Assembly: GCA_963975425.1 (NCBI GenBank)
Contig: CAXBGS010000008.1
Span: 186,001-250,000 of the forward strand
Length of the DNA stretch: 64,000 nucleotides
Source of the DNA: CAXBGS01 sp963975425
GTDB lineage: Bacteria; Planctomycetota; Planctomycetia; Pirellulales; Pirellulaceae
Reading direction: 5' to 3'
Under the pieces are notes generated by a model, which was not told where the DNA came from, did not search any database, and saw only the letters and a list, made by a program, of their open reading frames with translations. Numbering within the stretch: the stretch's first letter is position 1; each line of letters opens with the position of its first letter. Shown here in pieces: positions 51,942-61,018 of the stretch. Position numbers and translations under genes: made by a program.

Positions 51942-54065
51942 ATGTCATCCGCAAAACTTGCACAATCCAAACTTCTGTCTGCAACATCGACAAGTCCGGT
52001 CACCAGCGGCCGGTCGATTTTCTGGTTTGCTGCCACCACGTTATTGGGGGCATTCTTAGTATTCCAGGTACAACCGGTCATCAGCAAGTGTGTGTTGCCT
52101 TGGTTCGGCGGAACACCCGCCGTATGGACGACTTGCATGCTGTTTTTTCAATTGCTGTTATTCGGCGGATACTTGTACGCACATTTGTTGCGGACTTTCC
52201 TAAAGCCGGCGGCGCAAGCGGGCTTGCACCTGACACTGCTATGCGGTGCGGCATTGTTGTTGCCGATCGAACCGTCGGATGCGTGGAAACCGAGCGGAAA
52301 CGAATCGCCGACGCTGTATTTGTTGTGGATGCTGGCGGCTCACGTCGGACTGCCATATTTCGTACTTTCCAGCACGGGTCCTTTGATCCAAGCATGGCTC
52401 AGTTACCAAGACGATAGCGATCGCGTTTATCGCCTGTACGCGCTTTCAAACGCAGGTTCGCTCTTCGCGCTGCTTAGCTATCCGTTCGTGGTCGAACCGA
52501 TGCTATCGGTTTCCGGACAAAGCTCCGCCTGGTCGTTGATGTTCTGTGGATTTGTATTAGTCCAGGGTGTCGTCGCAATCGGACTATTCCGAGTCAAAGA
52601 ACAATCACCTGCGGATGCGACCGGTCAAGACGGACCAGCAACCGACGTCGCGCCATCGTGGTCGATTCGTGCTTGCTGGATCGCGTTACCGGCGCTTGCA
52701 TCGACGATGTTGCTGTGCGTGACCAACCACGTTTGCCAGGATGTCGCCGTGGTACCTTTCTTGTGGGTGCTGCCGCTGAGTCTGTACTTGCTCAGTTTCA
52801 TCATCTGTTTTGATTCGCCCCAGTGGTATCGGCCAAAGTTGACGGCATTGATCACCATGCTTGCGGTGGCCGCGATTCAAATCAAATCGTACGTACCGAC
52901 CCAGTTGTCGCTGGTAACCGAAGCGTCATCGTTCATGATCCTACTGATGGGCGTTTGCCTGTTGTGCCACGGTGAAGTCGCAAGACTGAAGCCGCCCACG
53001 CGTTTGCTGACTCAGTATTACGCCATGCTTTCGGCCGGTGGCGCGATCGGGGGACTGATCGTTGCCGTGGTGTGTCCGTTCATTTTCGACAGCTATATCG
53101 AGCTCTCGATCGGCGTGAACATCGTCACGATGTTGGCGTTCCTGCTGTACTTTGCGTGCCAGGGCTGGAAGACAACCGAGTACAAATGGTCCGAAGCTTA
53201 CCGTCTTCGCTACTGTGCCGGCATTCTTGCGATCCTGCCCGTGATCTATGGGGTGACCAACGCCGACAGTGACACAATTGCACGGGAACGAAACTTCTTT
53301 GGCGTGCTGCGTGTTGATAACGATGCGGAAGGCATGCAGTTGATTCATGGCAGCACCATTCACGGCATGCAACGTCATGGCAAAGATGCCCTGCAGCCGA
53401 CCACTTACTACGGTTACGAAAGCGGCGTCGGGCTCGCGATCCGAGCGTTGCAGGAACAAAAGCCGTCGCTAAAAATCGGAATCGTTGGCTTGGGATGTGG
53501 AGTCCTCACCACCTATGGCCGTCCGAGTGACGAATACGACATCATCGAAATCAATCCGGCCGTTCTGGACATCGCCCAAACGCACTTCACGTTCATGCAA
53601 AACTGTCCGTCCACAATTCGACATCACCTGGGTGATGGACGTTTGGTGCTGGAACGCATGACCGAAAAGAAATTCGACATCCTGGTTCTGGACGCATTCA
53701 GCAGTGACGCAATTCCGGCTCACCTGCTGACTCGCGAAGCAATTGGATTGTTCCAAGACCGCTTAGCCGACGATGGCGTCCTCGCCGTCCATGTGTCGAA
53801 CAACCACTTGGATTTGATTCCCCTGGTCCACCGACTCAGTCTCGACGCGGGCCTGACCAGTCGGGTCGTACGCAGTCTGACCGACAACGCCATCGCAATT
53901 TCAAGTGCGAACTGGATGCTGGTCACACGCGACGGAAACTCGATTTGGCAATTGGAATCGATGGCCGAAAGCGAGCCAGCGACCGAAGACGAATTGGCGA
54001 GAGCACCGTTGTGGACCGACCAAAGTCATAACTTGGTGAGTGTGCTGCGAATCTGGGGCGAATAA
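51942..54065 (+). CDS. Membrane protein fused to spermidine-synthase-like domain
   Basis: 707 residues from the ATG at 51942; the frame is open to 51861. Residues about 25-420 hold ten or more membrane segments, beginning TTLLGAFLVFQVQPVISKCVLPWFGGTPAVW. The C-terminal part (about 480-707) is a Rossmann methyltransferase-like fold resembling spermidine synthase: IGIVGLGCGVLTTYG, YDIIEINPAVLDIA, LGDGRLVLE and ILVLDAFSSDAIP. Such fused MFS/spermidine-synthase-like proteins are common in planctomycetes; the activity is unknown because aminopropyl-site residues are not assured. Divergent from the CDF gene. Confidence 0.85.
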   Translation: MSSAKLAQSKLLSATSTSPVTSGRSIFWFAATTLLGAFLVFQVQPVISKCVLPWFGGTPAVWTTCMLFFQLLLFGGYLYAHLLRTFLKPAAQAGLHLTLLCGAALLLPIEPSDAWKPSGNESPTLYLLWMLAAHVGLPYFVLSSTGPLIQAWLSYQDDSDRVYRLYALSNAGSLFALLSYPFVVEPMLSVSGQSSAWSLMFCGFVLVQGVVAIGLFRVKEQSPADATGQDGPATDVAPSWSIRACWIALPALASTMLLCVTNHVCQDVAVVPFLWVLPLSLYLLSFIICFDSPQWYRPKLTALITMLAVAAIQIKSYVPTQLSLVTEASSFMILLMGVCLLCHGEVARLKPPTRLLTQYYAMLSAGGAIGGLIVAVVCPFIFDSYIELSIGVNIVTMLAFLLYFACQGWKTTEYKWSEAYRLRYCAGILAILPVIYGVTNADSDTIARERNFFGVLRVDNDAEGMQLIHGSTIHGMQRHGKDALQPTTYYGYESGVGLAIRALQEQKPSLKIGIVGLGCGVLTTYGRPSDEYDIIEINPAVLDIAQTHFTFMQNCPSTIRHHLGDGRLVLERMTEKKFDILVLDAFSSDAIPAHLLTREAIGLFQDRLADDGVLAVHVSNNHLDLIPLVHRLSLDAGLTSRVVRSLTDNAIAISSANWMLVTRDGNSIWQLESMAESEPATEDELARAPLWTDQSHNLVSVLRIWGE

Positions 54066-54132
54066 ACAAACGGCCGGTTGCGTGTATACTGACCGGGTTC
54101 ACCCCCATCGGTCCTCAGTATTCCAATGCATC

Positions 54133-55554
54133 ATGCAACGTTCCTTTGTCCACCTCGTCGGCTGCTGCCTGCTCTCCGTCCTCAGTCTTCCGGCGCTGAA
54201 AGCGGCCGAAAATGATAATGAGAAGCCTAACATCGTCTATATCCTGCTGGACGATGCAGGCTACGGCGACCTGTCATGTTATGGGCAACAGAAGTTTCAG
54301 ACGCCAAACATGGACCGGATTGCCAACGAGGGCATGAAGTTCACTCAGCACTATTCCGGCAGCACCGTTTGCGCACCGACGCGATGCAGTTTGATGTCGG
54401 GTCTTCATACCGGGCACGCCTTCGTTCGTGGCAACCGGGAAGTCCAACCCGAGGGCCAGGCAGCAATGCCTGCGGACATCGTGACGATCCCACGTCTGCT
54501 GAGAGATGCGGGCTATGTGACGGGCGCGTTTGGCAAATGGGGTCTCGGTGCCCCCGGTTCGGCCAGTGATCCTGCCGAACACTTTGACTTGTTTTACGGA
54601 TACAACTGCCAACGTCAGGCGCACAACTACTATCCGGATCACTTGTGGAAGAACCACGAGCGAATCCCGCTGGACGGCGAAACTTACACGGCCACGCTGA
54701 TCGGTGATGAAGCCAAGTCATTCATCCGTAACAATCACACTCGACCATTCTTTGCTTTCTTACCGTTCACGATCCCGCATGCGGCGATGCATGCACCGGA
54801 ATCGTATATGGAGCCATTCCGCAAGAAGTTTCCACAATTTGAAAACAAGATCGGCAAGTACCAAGGCCCCACCGTCAAGAACCCGATCGCCGCGTTTGCC
54901 GCCATGATGACGCTGGTCGATGAACAGGTCGGCGAAATCCTTGACTTGATCAAGGAACTGGGCATTGATGACAACACATTGGTGATGCTGACCAGTGACA
55001 ACGGGCCGCATTTAGAAGGCGGCCACGATCCGGATTTCTTCAACAGCAACGGACCGCTCCGAGGATACAAACGCGATCTTTACGAAGGTGGCATTCGGAC
55101 GTTCTTGCTCGCACGATGGCCAGGCAAAATCAAAGCCGGTTCGACCAGCGATCTGATTTCGGCGCATTGGGACATGCTTGCGACGTTCTGCGAACTTGCC
55201 GACACCAAGGCACCAGCCAGCACCGACGGCATCTCGATGCTGCCGACTTTGCTGGGGAACTCAGCGGGTCAGTCGCAACACGACTATCTCTACTGGGAAT
55301 TTTACTCGCGTGGCGGGCGACGCGCTGTCCGATTTGGTGAGTGGAAAGCGATCCAACAAGACTTGAGCAAGGATCCGAATTCGCCAATCGAACTCTATCA
55401 CTTGCCCACCGACCTGGGCGAGCAGCACGATGTCGCGGCAAAGCAACCCGACTTGGTTAAAAAGGCTAAGCGATATTTCCAAGAAGCCCACACACCCTCG
55501 CCGGATTATTCGTTTGACAGCCCAGCAAAAGCGAAGAAAAAGCCGGCAGCCTGA
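54133..55554 (+). CDS. Secreted sulfatase (C-A-P-T-R type)
   Basis: 473 residues from the ATG at 54133, where a signal peptide begins (MQRSFVHLVGCCLLSV, ending LKAAE); the longer frame overlaps the previous gene. The metal-site LLDDAGYG is followed by the formylglycine motif C80-A-P-T-R84 with SLMSGLHTGH. FGKWGLG and LTSDNGPH are further A-type sulfatase blocks. A Lys-rich tail (KAKKKPAA) ends the protein. The substrate is unknown. Confidence 0.93.
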   Translation: MQRSFVHLVGCCLLSVLSLPALKAAENDNEKPNIVYILLDDAGYGDLSCYGQQKFQTPNMDRIANEGMKFTQHYSGSTVCAPTRCSLMSGLHTGHAFVRGNREVQPEGQAAMPADIVTIPRLLRDAGYVTGAFGKWGLGAPGSASDPAEHFDLFYGYNCQRQAHNYYPDHLWKNHERIPLDGETYTATLIGDEAKSFIRNNHTRPFFAFLPFTIPHAAMHAPESYMEPFRKKFPQFENKIGKYQGPTVKNPIAAFAAMMTLVDEQVGEILDLIKELGIDDNTLVMLTSDNGPHLEGGHDPDFFNSNGPLRGYKRDLYEGGIRTFLLARWPGKIKAGSTSDLISAHWDMLATFCELADTKAPASTDGISMLPTLLGNSAGQSQHDYLYWEFYSRGGRRAVRFGEWKAIQQDLSKDPNSPIELYHLPTDLGEQHDVAAKQPDLVKKAKRYFQEAHTPSPDYSFDSPAKAKKKPAA

Positions 55555-55736
55555 CTTAGCATTCGTCGCTCTTCGCTCGGCGCTCGGCGATGACCGAACA
55601 AGTGACAGACGCATCAGACGACGGATGCATCCGTAAAGGTCCGTAAAGGAAGGTGTGATCGTTGCGAAAGCTCCCATTGTCACGTCGACGGGTTGGGGCA
55701 GGGTGCGTTGATCGCAACCCGCCCTATTGAACGAAC

Positions 55737-56723
55737 GTGGAAACAGAAAACGCAAGCAAGTCGACAAAAGGCCGAACCGGTCTCACCCGCGTCTTGCCTG
55801 TTCTGGTAGCAAGCGGCGTGATTGCAACGTTCGTTTCGCTCTTGGCGGCGCACTGGTGGGTGGCGGACATCCTTGCCAATCTGCGTGTCCAGCAGGTGAT
55901 TGGGCTAGTCACTCTGCTGGCGATCTGCCTAGTGATTCGGCGGCCACGATGCGTCTTGGTGACACTCGTCCTGATCGCGATACACGGGTCATTCTTTGTC
56001 TCTCGCTACCAGGCGTCATCCGCAATCGATCCGTCGTCAGTCGTCCGAGTCATGACGGCGAATGTGTTGACGTCGAATCCGAATGCGAATGAGATCGTTA
56101 CGCAGATCCGAGACCAAACCCCCGATGTGGTTGCGATCTTGGAATTGGACTCATCGTTAGCCGAGCATCTGAACCGGGCGTTGTCAGATGGCTATCCACA
56201 TCGCTGCGTCCGTCCCGACGATCATGGCAATTTTGGAATCGGTCTATACAGCCGACATTCGATGGTCGACATTGACGTGATCCAATTTGATCGCTCGATC
56301 GAATCGATTGCCGCAACCGTTCAGTGCAACTCATTCCCTTTTCGTTTGATTGCCACGCACCCTTTGCCGCCGATCGGAACGATCGGTTTCGACCGACGCA
56401 ATCACCATCTGACATCGCTCGCCGATCACATCGACACGCTGCGAGACGATCCGGATCAGATGCCGGTGATCGTTATGGGTGATTTGAATTTGACGCCTTG
56501 GTCGCCCATCTTTGGAACACTGGAAGAACGAACCGGGTTGTCGCGAGCGGTGATCGGTTTCGGATTGATGCCGACTTGGTATGCAAAAGAATCGTTTGCG
56601 TTTGGCTTGGTGCTGGATCATGTATTGATCAGCGACGGCTTGAAATGCGTTTCCCATCACGTGGGCGACTCGTTCGGGTCGGACCACCGCGCCGTCACCG
56701 CCGATGTCGCCAGAGAGCAATAG
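55737..56723 (+). CDS. Membrane-anchored endonuclease/exonuclease/phosphatase-fold protein
   Basis: 328 residues from a GTG at 55737. Two or three N-terminal helices (about 19-42, 51-68 and 74-88) are followed by the EEP fold: RVMTANVLTSN, VVAILELDSS, RLIATHPLPP, VIVMGDLNLTPW and the ending FGSDHRAVTADV. Catalytic Glu, Asp-Asn and His are all visible. The family covers DNases, lipid phosphatases and sphingomyelinases. Being membrane anchored with the active domain outside, a phosphodiester in the envelope is the likelier substrate. Convergent with the large toroid gene. Confidence 0.86.
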   Translation: METENASKSTKGRTGLTRVLPVLVASGVIATFVSLLAAHWWVADILANLRVQQVIGLVTLLAICLVIRRPRCVLVTLVLIAIHGSFFVSRYQASSAIDPSSVVRVMTANVLTSNPNANEIVTQIRDQTPDVVAILELDSSLAEHLNRALSDGYPHRCVRPDDHGNFGIGLYSRHSMVDIDVIQFDRSIESIAATVQCNSFPFRLIATHPLPPIGTIGFDRRNHHLTSLADHIDTLRDDPDQMPVIVMGDLNLTPWSPIFGTLEERTGLSRAVIGFGLMPTWYAKESFAFGLVLDHVLISDGLKCVSHHVGDSFGSDHRAVTADVAREQ

Positions 56724-56788
56724 ACGATCGAATCAGGACGACCGCTTTGGGCTGAGGCTCGATAAACGAATAAAGGGTCGGCCGGTTG

Positions 56789-59569
56789 CTATTCGGCAGC
56801 GTCTTCGTAGATCGGCAGGTGTCGGTAATAGACTTCGAGATTCAACAGATTCATCGTCGTCACGTACAGCCGTCCCGCATGCGGGCTCCACCGATCGGGT
56901 ACGGGACGGTTCGGATCCCAGCTGCCGGATTCGGGGCCTTCTTGAATTTGACTTTCCAGCAATACCGGATTCAGTGATTGGTTCCACTGATCCCAATACT
57001 TACCGCCCATATGAAACATGACTTGCGTGGCGTAGTACCAATAATAGGTGTCACGCTGGGGTGAACGTCGGGTACCGACTTGCGGCGGATATCGCAGCAA
57101 GTATTCAGCAGCCGAGCGCATCGCTTTGTTATCACGTCGCCAGCCCGAATACATTCGCATCAACATTCCGACGGCCGTCATCGTCGGCGTCGGATACCGA
57201 CCGTGCCGCTGTGAAGGTGTGTCCGGTGCAAAAGGGTTGTATCGATATCGATCGGGCCGCTGGTCGCTTTCCTTGGCCAGATCGAGCCAGATATCGATTC
57301 CGTCGTAAGTCTTTTGTGGCACTTCCAACCCTGAAAGCTCGCCACTTTTCAAAGCCATCATCATCCAACCGGTCACACTGGTATCGCTGCTGATGCCGGG
57401 CGTGTATCGCCAGCCACCGCGATCGGGGTGCTGTGAAAGTGCGATATAGCGGATTGCTTGTTCCGCTGGTTCCCGCAGCTCTGGATCCTGCGTCATCCCA
57501 TAGGCTTCACACAGGGCCAAGGATGCGATTCCGTGACTGTACAACGCAACGTTGCGGTCACTCATCGCGTTTTCGCGAACGTACAAATCGCCGTTGGATC
57601 GCTGGTGCGTGATCAGATAACTGAGCCCGCGAGAGACCGTATCAGCATATTGATGTTTCAGGTGCGTGTACCCGGCGCCTTGAAACGCCAGCATGCAAAG
57701 ACCGGTCGCCGCACAGCGGCTATTCAGCAACACGTCCTCGCCATGGTCGGCCAGCGACCAACTGCCATCGGCTCGTTGCGTGCTCGCCAAGTAAGCCAAG
57801 CCTCGTTCGATCGCTTCTTCGGTTGCCGGACCCACCATCCCCGCCGGCGTCGGGGCGGCGCCACGGTCGGTTCGCATGACACGACGACTGAACGATTCGA
57901 CGGAGGCGACTTTTGCGCCGACGGGATTGGTCGGTCCGCCGACCTCGCGTCGAGGTCGCCCGTCACGGCTGAGGTCCAGTGCCGCAATCTGCGGCACTTC
58001 GATCGATGGAACGACACCGGATGATGCGGCGACTCGATTAGCAAGGCCCGCAGGTCCTTCGGCGACAGGCAGGTCAAGCGAAGGGCCTAGACCCAACGTC
58101 GGATCCGATTCAGGCATCGCTAGATTACTCGCCGCGGTGGCTCCGCGCGTTGCGGAACTTCGCCGTGAAATACCGGAACCAAAGTCACGGCGATCAGCAA
58201 CATCTTCGGTCGTTTCCCCTTCGATCATTCGACCGGCGGCCAAGCCATCGGAAACTTGTGGCGCTCCGGCTGGCGCAAACCCGGACTGGCTTCCGCGTCG
58301 ACCGCTGCGCCCCACGACACCCGACGAATGACCGGCATCAACATCAGGGATTCCGGCTTGCAGTTCGGCGCGGCCGATCTTCACTGCGCCAGCGTCGGCG
58401 GGACGTGAATTCGGCGACGCCATGCCCGACTGCCGCGCCGGATCATCGGCAGACAGCTGTGCCCCCACGGATCGGCTCCGCCGCGAGGCGGGCGTGGGCG
58501 TGGGCGCAAGAACGCGATCGGAGGACGGTGTTTCTTGCGCCATCGAAACGGCAGGTGGTGCGATCGACGCGCCGGCGGGACTCGGTCGTCGTGACCGCGT
58601 GGGCTGTGTGCGATTTCGCGCCAGGCCAGACTCGCCGATCTGCGGTTGTGGACCATCTGCAAAGCGTTGAACCCTGGCCGCCGGCGCCGCGGTGGTGGCT
58701 CGCTGGAATGATTCGGAAAGGTCTCGCGGTGCCACCGAAGCCAAATCGGCCGTGCGATCTCGCTGGTTGGATTTTGCCGGAAACGTTGAGGCTTGCATGA
58801 CGCGTTCGACCTGCTGCGGCGATGCCGAAGAGGAGTCCGGCGACGATTTCGGCATATCGGGAACGTCAATCGTCGGTGTTTGCGTGGCCGCAGGATTTTC
58901 GTCGTGCATGGGGCGACGAGCCAACTTGCCGGGAGAATCCGCCGGCTTTGGCAGCGACATCGATGGCTGGTCACGCCTCATCAAGAATTTTTGCAGTGGT
59001 ACCGGCTGCCGTTGTGGCTCGCGTGGCATCTGCAGTTTTGGTGCCGCTTGATCCAATGGGGGCAACTGGCGTTGTTGCTGCGGAATCACACGTGATGCGG
59101 TCGACGCATCAGTCGGTTTTGACCAGTCGGGCGTATCGGCTTTCTCTTCCGGCGTGCGGAACAGGTATTCCGGAACGGTTTTCCGCAGCGGCGACCGCTC
59201 GCGTTTGACACCTGCCGTTGCGTCAGGGAAATAACGCGAGAATATCACGATGTTGATCGCCAGCATCATCAGCAGCAAATGCACGAAGACGCTAAACAAG
59301 AATCCGAGCTGAACGGATTTTTGAACATAACGTGACGCGAATCCATGCAGCAAAATCGCCAAGACAAAGGCGATCAAGGGAACGGCCAAAACGTAGGTCC
59401 ACGCATTGTGCATCCAGCGTGGGTCATCGAATTTTAGCTGCGTGGTTACGACGTAAAGCACCAGCCCCGCAAGTGCGACCAACAACACGTCCAACGGCCA
59501 AACGGTCTCGCGACGGACCGAGCCGCTATGGGAATTGCGTTGCCGAGGCGGAGTGACGCCGCTACTCAT
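56789..59569 (-). CDS. TonB-like-architecture protein: membrane helices, proline-rich linker, alpha/alpha-toroid domain
   Basis: 926 residues. Three membrane helices lie at about 26-46, 56-76 and 85-112. A Pro/Ser/Arg/Gln-rich, low-complexity linker covers about 115-575, and a C-terminal prenyltransferase/squalene-cyclase-type toroid covers about 580-926: RGLAYLASTQRADGSWS, YLITHQRSNGDLY, DRGGWRYTPG and RLYVTTMNLLNLEVY with LPIYED. No DXDD cyclase motif is seen. It is coupled to exbD by an 8 bp overlap. The linker between membrane and periplasmic domain resembles TonB layout, so it may be the output protein energised by ExbBD. Role unknown. Confidence 0.85.
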   Translation of the reverse strand: MSSGVTPPRQRNSHSGSVRRETVWPLDVLLVALAGLVLYVVTTQLKFDDPRWMHNAWTYVLAVPLIAFVLAILLHGFASRYVQKSVQLGFLFSVFVHLLLMMLAINIVIFSRYFPDATAGVKRERSPLRKTVPEYLFRTPEEKADTPDWSKPTDASTASRVIPQQQRQLPPLDQAAPKLQMPREPQRQPVPLQKFLMRRDQPSMSLPKPADSPGKLARRPMHDENPAATQTPTIDVPDMPKSSPDSSSASPQQVERVMQASTFPAKSNQRDRTADLASVAPRDLSESFQRATTAAPAARVQRFADGPQPQIGESGLARNRTQPTRSRRPSPAGASIAPPAVSMAQETPSSDRVLAPTPTPASRRSRSVGAQLSADDPARQSGMASPNSRPADAGAVKIGRAELQAGIPDVDAGHSSGVVGRSGRRGSQSGFAPAGAPQVSDGLAAGRMIEGETTEDVADRRDFGSGISRRSSATRGATAASNLAMPESDPTLGLGPSLDLPVAEGPAGLANRVAASSGVVPSIEVPQIAALDLSRDGRPRREVGGPTNPVGAKVASVESFSRRVMRTDRGAAPTPAGMVGPATEEAIERGLAYLASTQRADGSWSLADHGEDVLLNSRCAATGLCMLAFQGAGYTHLKHQYADTVSRGLSYLITHQRSNGDLYVRENAMSDRNVALYSHGIASLALCEAYGMTQDPELREPAEQAIRYIALSQHPDRGGWRYTPGISSDTSVTGWMMMALKSGELSGLEVPQKTYDGIDIWLDLAKESDQRPDRYRYNPFAPDTPSQRHGRYPTPTMTAVGMLMRMYSGWRRDNKAMRSAAEYLLRYPPQVGTRRSPQRDTYYWYYATQVMFHMGGKYWDQWNQSLNPVLLESQIQEGPESGSWDPNRPVPDRWSPHAGRLYVTTMNLLNLEVYYRHLPIYEDAAE

Positions 59570-59984
59570 TGGGTCCTTCCTGAGTGGTCACGCTGTAATC
59601 GCTGACGCCTGCGCGATTGCACACATCCATGACACTGACAACCGGCTGAAACGATGTGGCACGGTCGGCACGTATCACCGCTGTTTGATTGGTCGGATTC
59701 TTTGCGACGGCGGCTCGCAACAACTTTTCAAGGTTCTCGTTGCTGGTCGGCTGCCCGCCCAGATACACGATGCCATCATCGTCGATGTCGATGACGACTT
59801 CGCGCGGCTTGCTGGTCATCGGTGTCGCGCTGGTCGCCGTCGGCAAGATGATATCCAGACGACGCTCTTCTTCCTCAAACTCGCTGGTCACCAGAAAGAA
59901 GATCAGCAATAGAAAAACGACATCGATCAGCGGTGTCAGACTTAGCGTTCCGGCCACTGTCGACCGTTTGATTTGAACCGCCAT
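59562..59984 (-). CDS. ExbD/TolR-family protein
   Basis: 140 residues. One N-terminal membrane helix contains the conserved aspartate Asp21 in LTPLIDVVFLLLIFF, which couples proton flow in the family. The periplasmic domain has VVIDIDDDGIVYLGG and AVIRADRATSF. Together with the ExbB homologue it forms the inner-membrane stator that transmits proton motive force. Starts 2 bp after the ExbB stop; its end overlaps the large toroid gene. Confidence 0.93.
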   Translation of the reverse strand: MAVQIKRSTVAGTLSLTPLIDVVFLLLIFFLVTSEFEEEERRLDIILPTATSATPMTSKPREVVIDIDDDGIVYLGGQPTSNENLEKLLRAAVAKNPTNQTAVIRADRATSFQPVVSVMDVCNRAGVSDYSVTTQEGPNE

Positions 59985-59986
59985 GA

Positions 59987-61018
59987 TCAGCTCGCCTTTG
60001 CCCCGCCGCGTTTACTTTTCTTTGACACCGACGCGACCGATTTGGTTTCCGCCGACGACGTGTTCTTCCCACCGGTGCGGGGCGGGGGTGCTGGTGGCGG
60101 CGTTGACATAGGGTGCAGGGTTCCGTCGCTGTGAAGTCGTTTTTGTCCTTGAAAACGGTCCAGCACCGGTGCCAACTCGAATGCGAATTGCTCGATCCGG
60201 TGAAACAAATTTGCCACGCGATTTTCGAGATACTGTGCCAAGATTGCGGCCGGGATTGCCACGACCAGTCCGGCCAGTGTCGTCACAAGCGCCGTGTAGA
60301 TGCCTTCGGACAATTGTTCGCTGCGACTGCGATCGGCGGTCAGCGTCGTCGATTCGTGGAAAGCGACAATCATGCCCCAAACCGTCCCGAGCAACCCCAT
60401 CAACGGAGTCGCGGCGGCAGCCAGATTCAACCACCGAATCGGGGCGGCACATTGGTCCGCTTCGCGCTGAATCGTTTCCGCGGCGGTCCGCTCGATATCA
60501 GCCAACGGCTGACCGGTCCGCAACAGCATCGATCGAATGACTCGTCCCAACGGTGATGGATAGTCTTCGCAAAGATCAAAGGCAGCACTCGGGTGAAAGT
60601 GTTCGATCGGATCGGCCTCGTCTTCAAGGCTCCGAGCCAATTCCGAGGGCAAGACTTTACCGCGACGAAGGCTGACCAAACGCTCAGCGGCAAGTGTGAC
60701 AACCAACAGGCTCATCAAACCGATTGGGATCATGAACCCGCCGCCGCGAGTGATCAACGACAACAAGTCAATGCTGGTCGGACTGTCGGCAGGAACTTCG
60801 TCACTTGATTGCGGCTGCTCATCAAGGACCGACTGGATCTCGTTGGTATCGACAATTAGACCGGCATCCTGAGCAGCATCCTGGGCGGCCAGGCGACTGC
60901 CGGGTTCGATATGCCATATCCAAGCAAACGAAATCAGCAACATGAACATGACGGCGGCACGCACGCTGTGCCGTGACGCGGTGTGAAGTGGATCGTTTTT
61001 GAAAGTCGCGGATTTCAA
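59987..61018 (-). CDS. ExbB/TolQ/MotA-family proton channel
   Basis: 343 residues from a TTG at 61018 that overlaps the TPR gene stop as TTGA. An extra N-terminal hydrophobic segment (about 22-38) and an acidic periplasmic region precede the three canonical helices: GFMIPIGLMSLLVVTLAAERL, then AAAATPLMGLLGTVWGMI and TTLAGLVVAIPAAILAQYL. The last two contain the conserved Thr/Gly/Pro pattern of the family. A Pro/Lys/Ser-rich tail ends it. The extended N-terminus is also known from other planctomycete and Bacteroidetes ExbB proteins. Works with the adjacent ExbD. Confidence 0.92.
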   Translation of the reverse strand: MKSATFKNDPLHTASRHSVRAAVMFMLLISFAWIWHIEPGSRLAAQDAAQDAGLIVDTNEIQSVLDEQPQSSDEVPADSPTSIDLLSLITRGGGFMIPIGLMSLLVVTLAAERLVSLRRGKVLPSELARSLEDEADPIEHFHPSAAFDLCEDYPSPLGRVIRSMLLRTGQPLADIERTAAETIQREADQCAAPIRWLNLAAAATPLMGLLGTVWGMIVAFHESTTLTADRSRSEQLSEGIYTALVTTLAGLVVAIPAAILAQYLENRVANLFHRIEQFAFELAPVLDRFQGQKRLHSDGTLHPMSTPPPAPPPRTGGKNTSSAETKSVASVSKKSKRGGAKAS

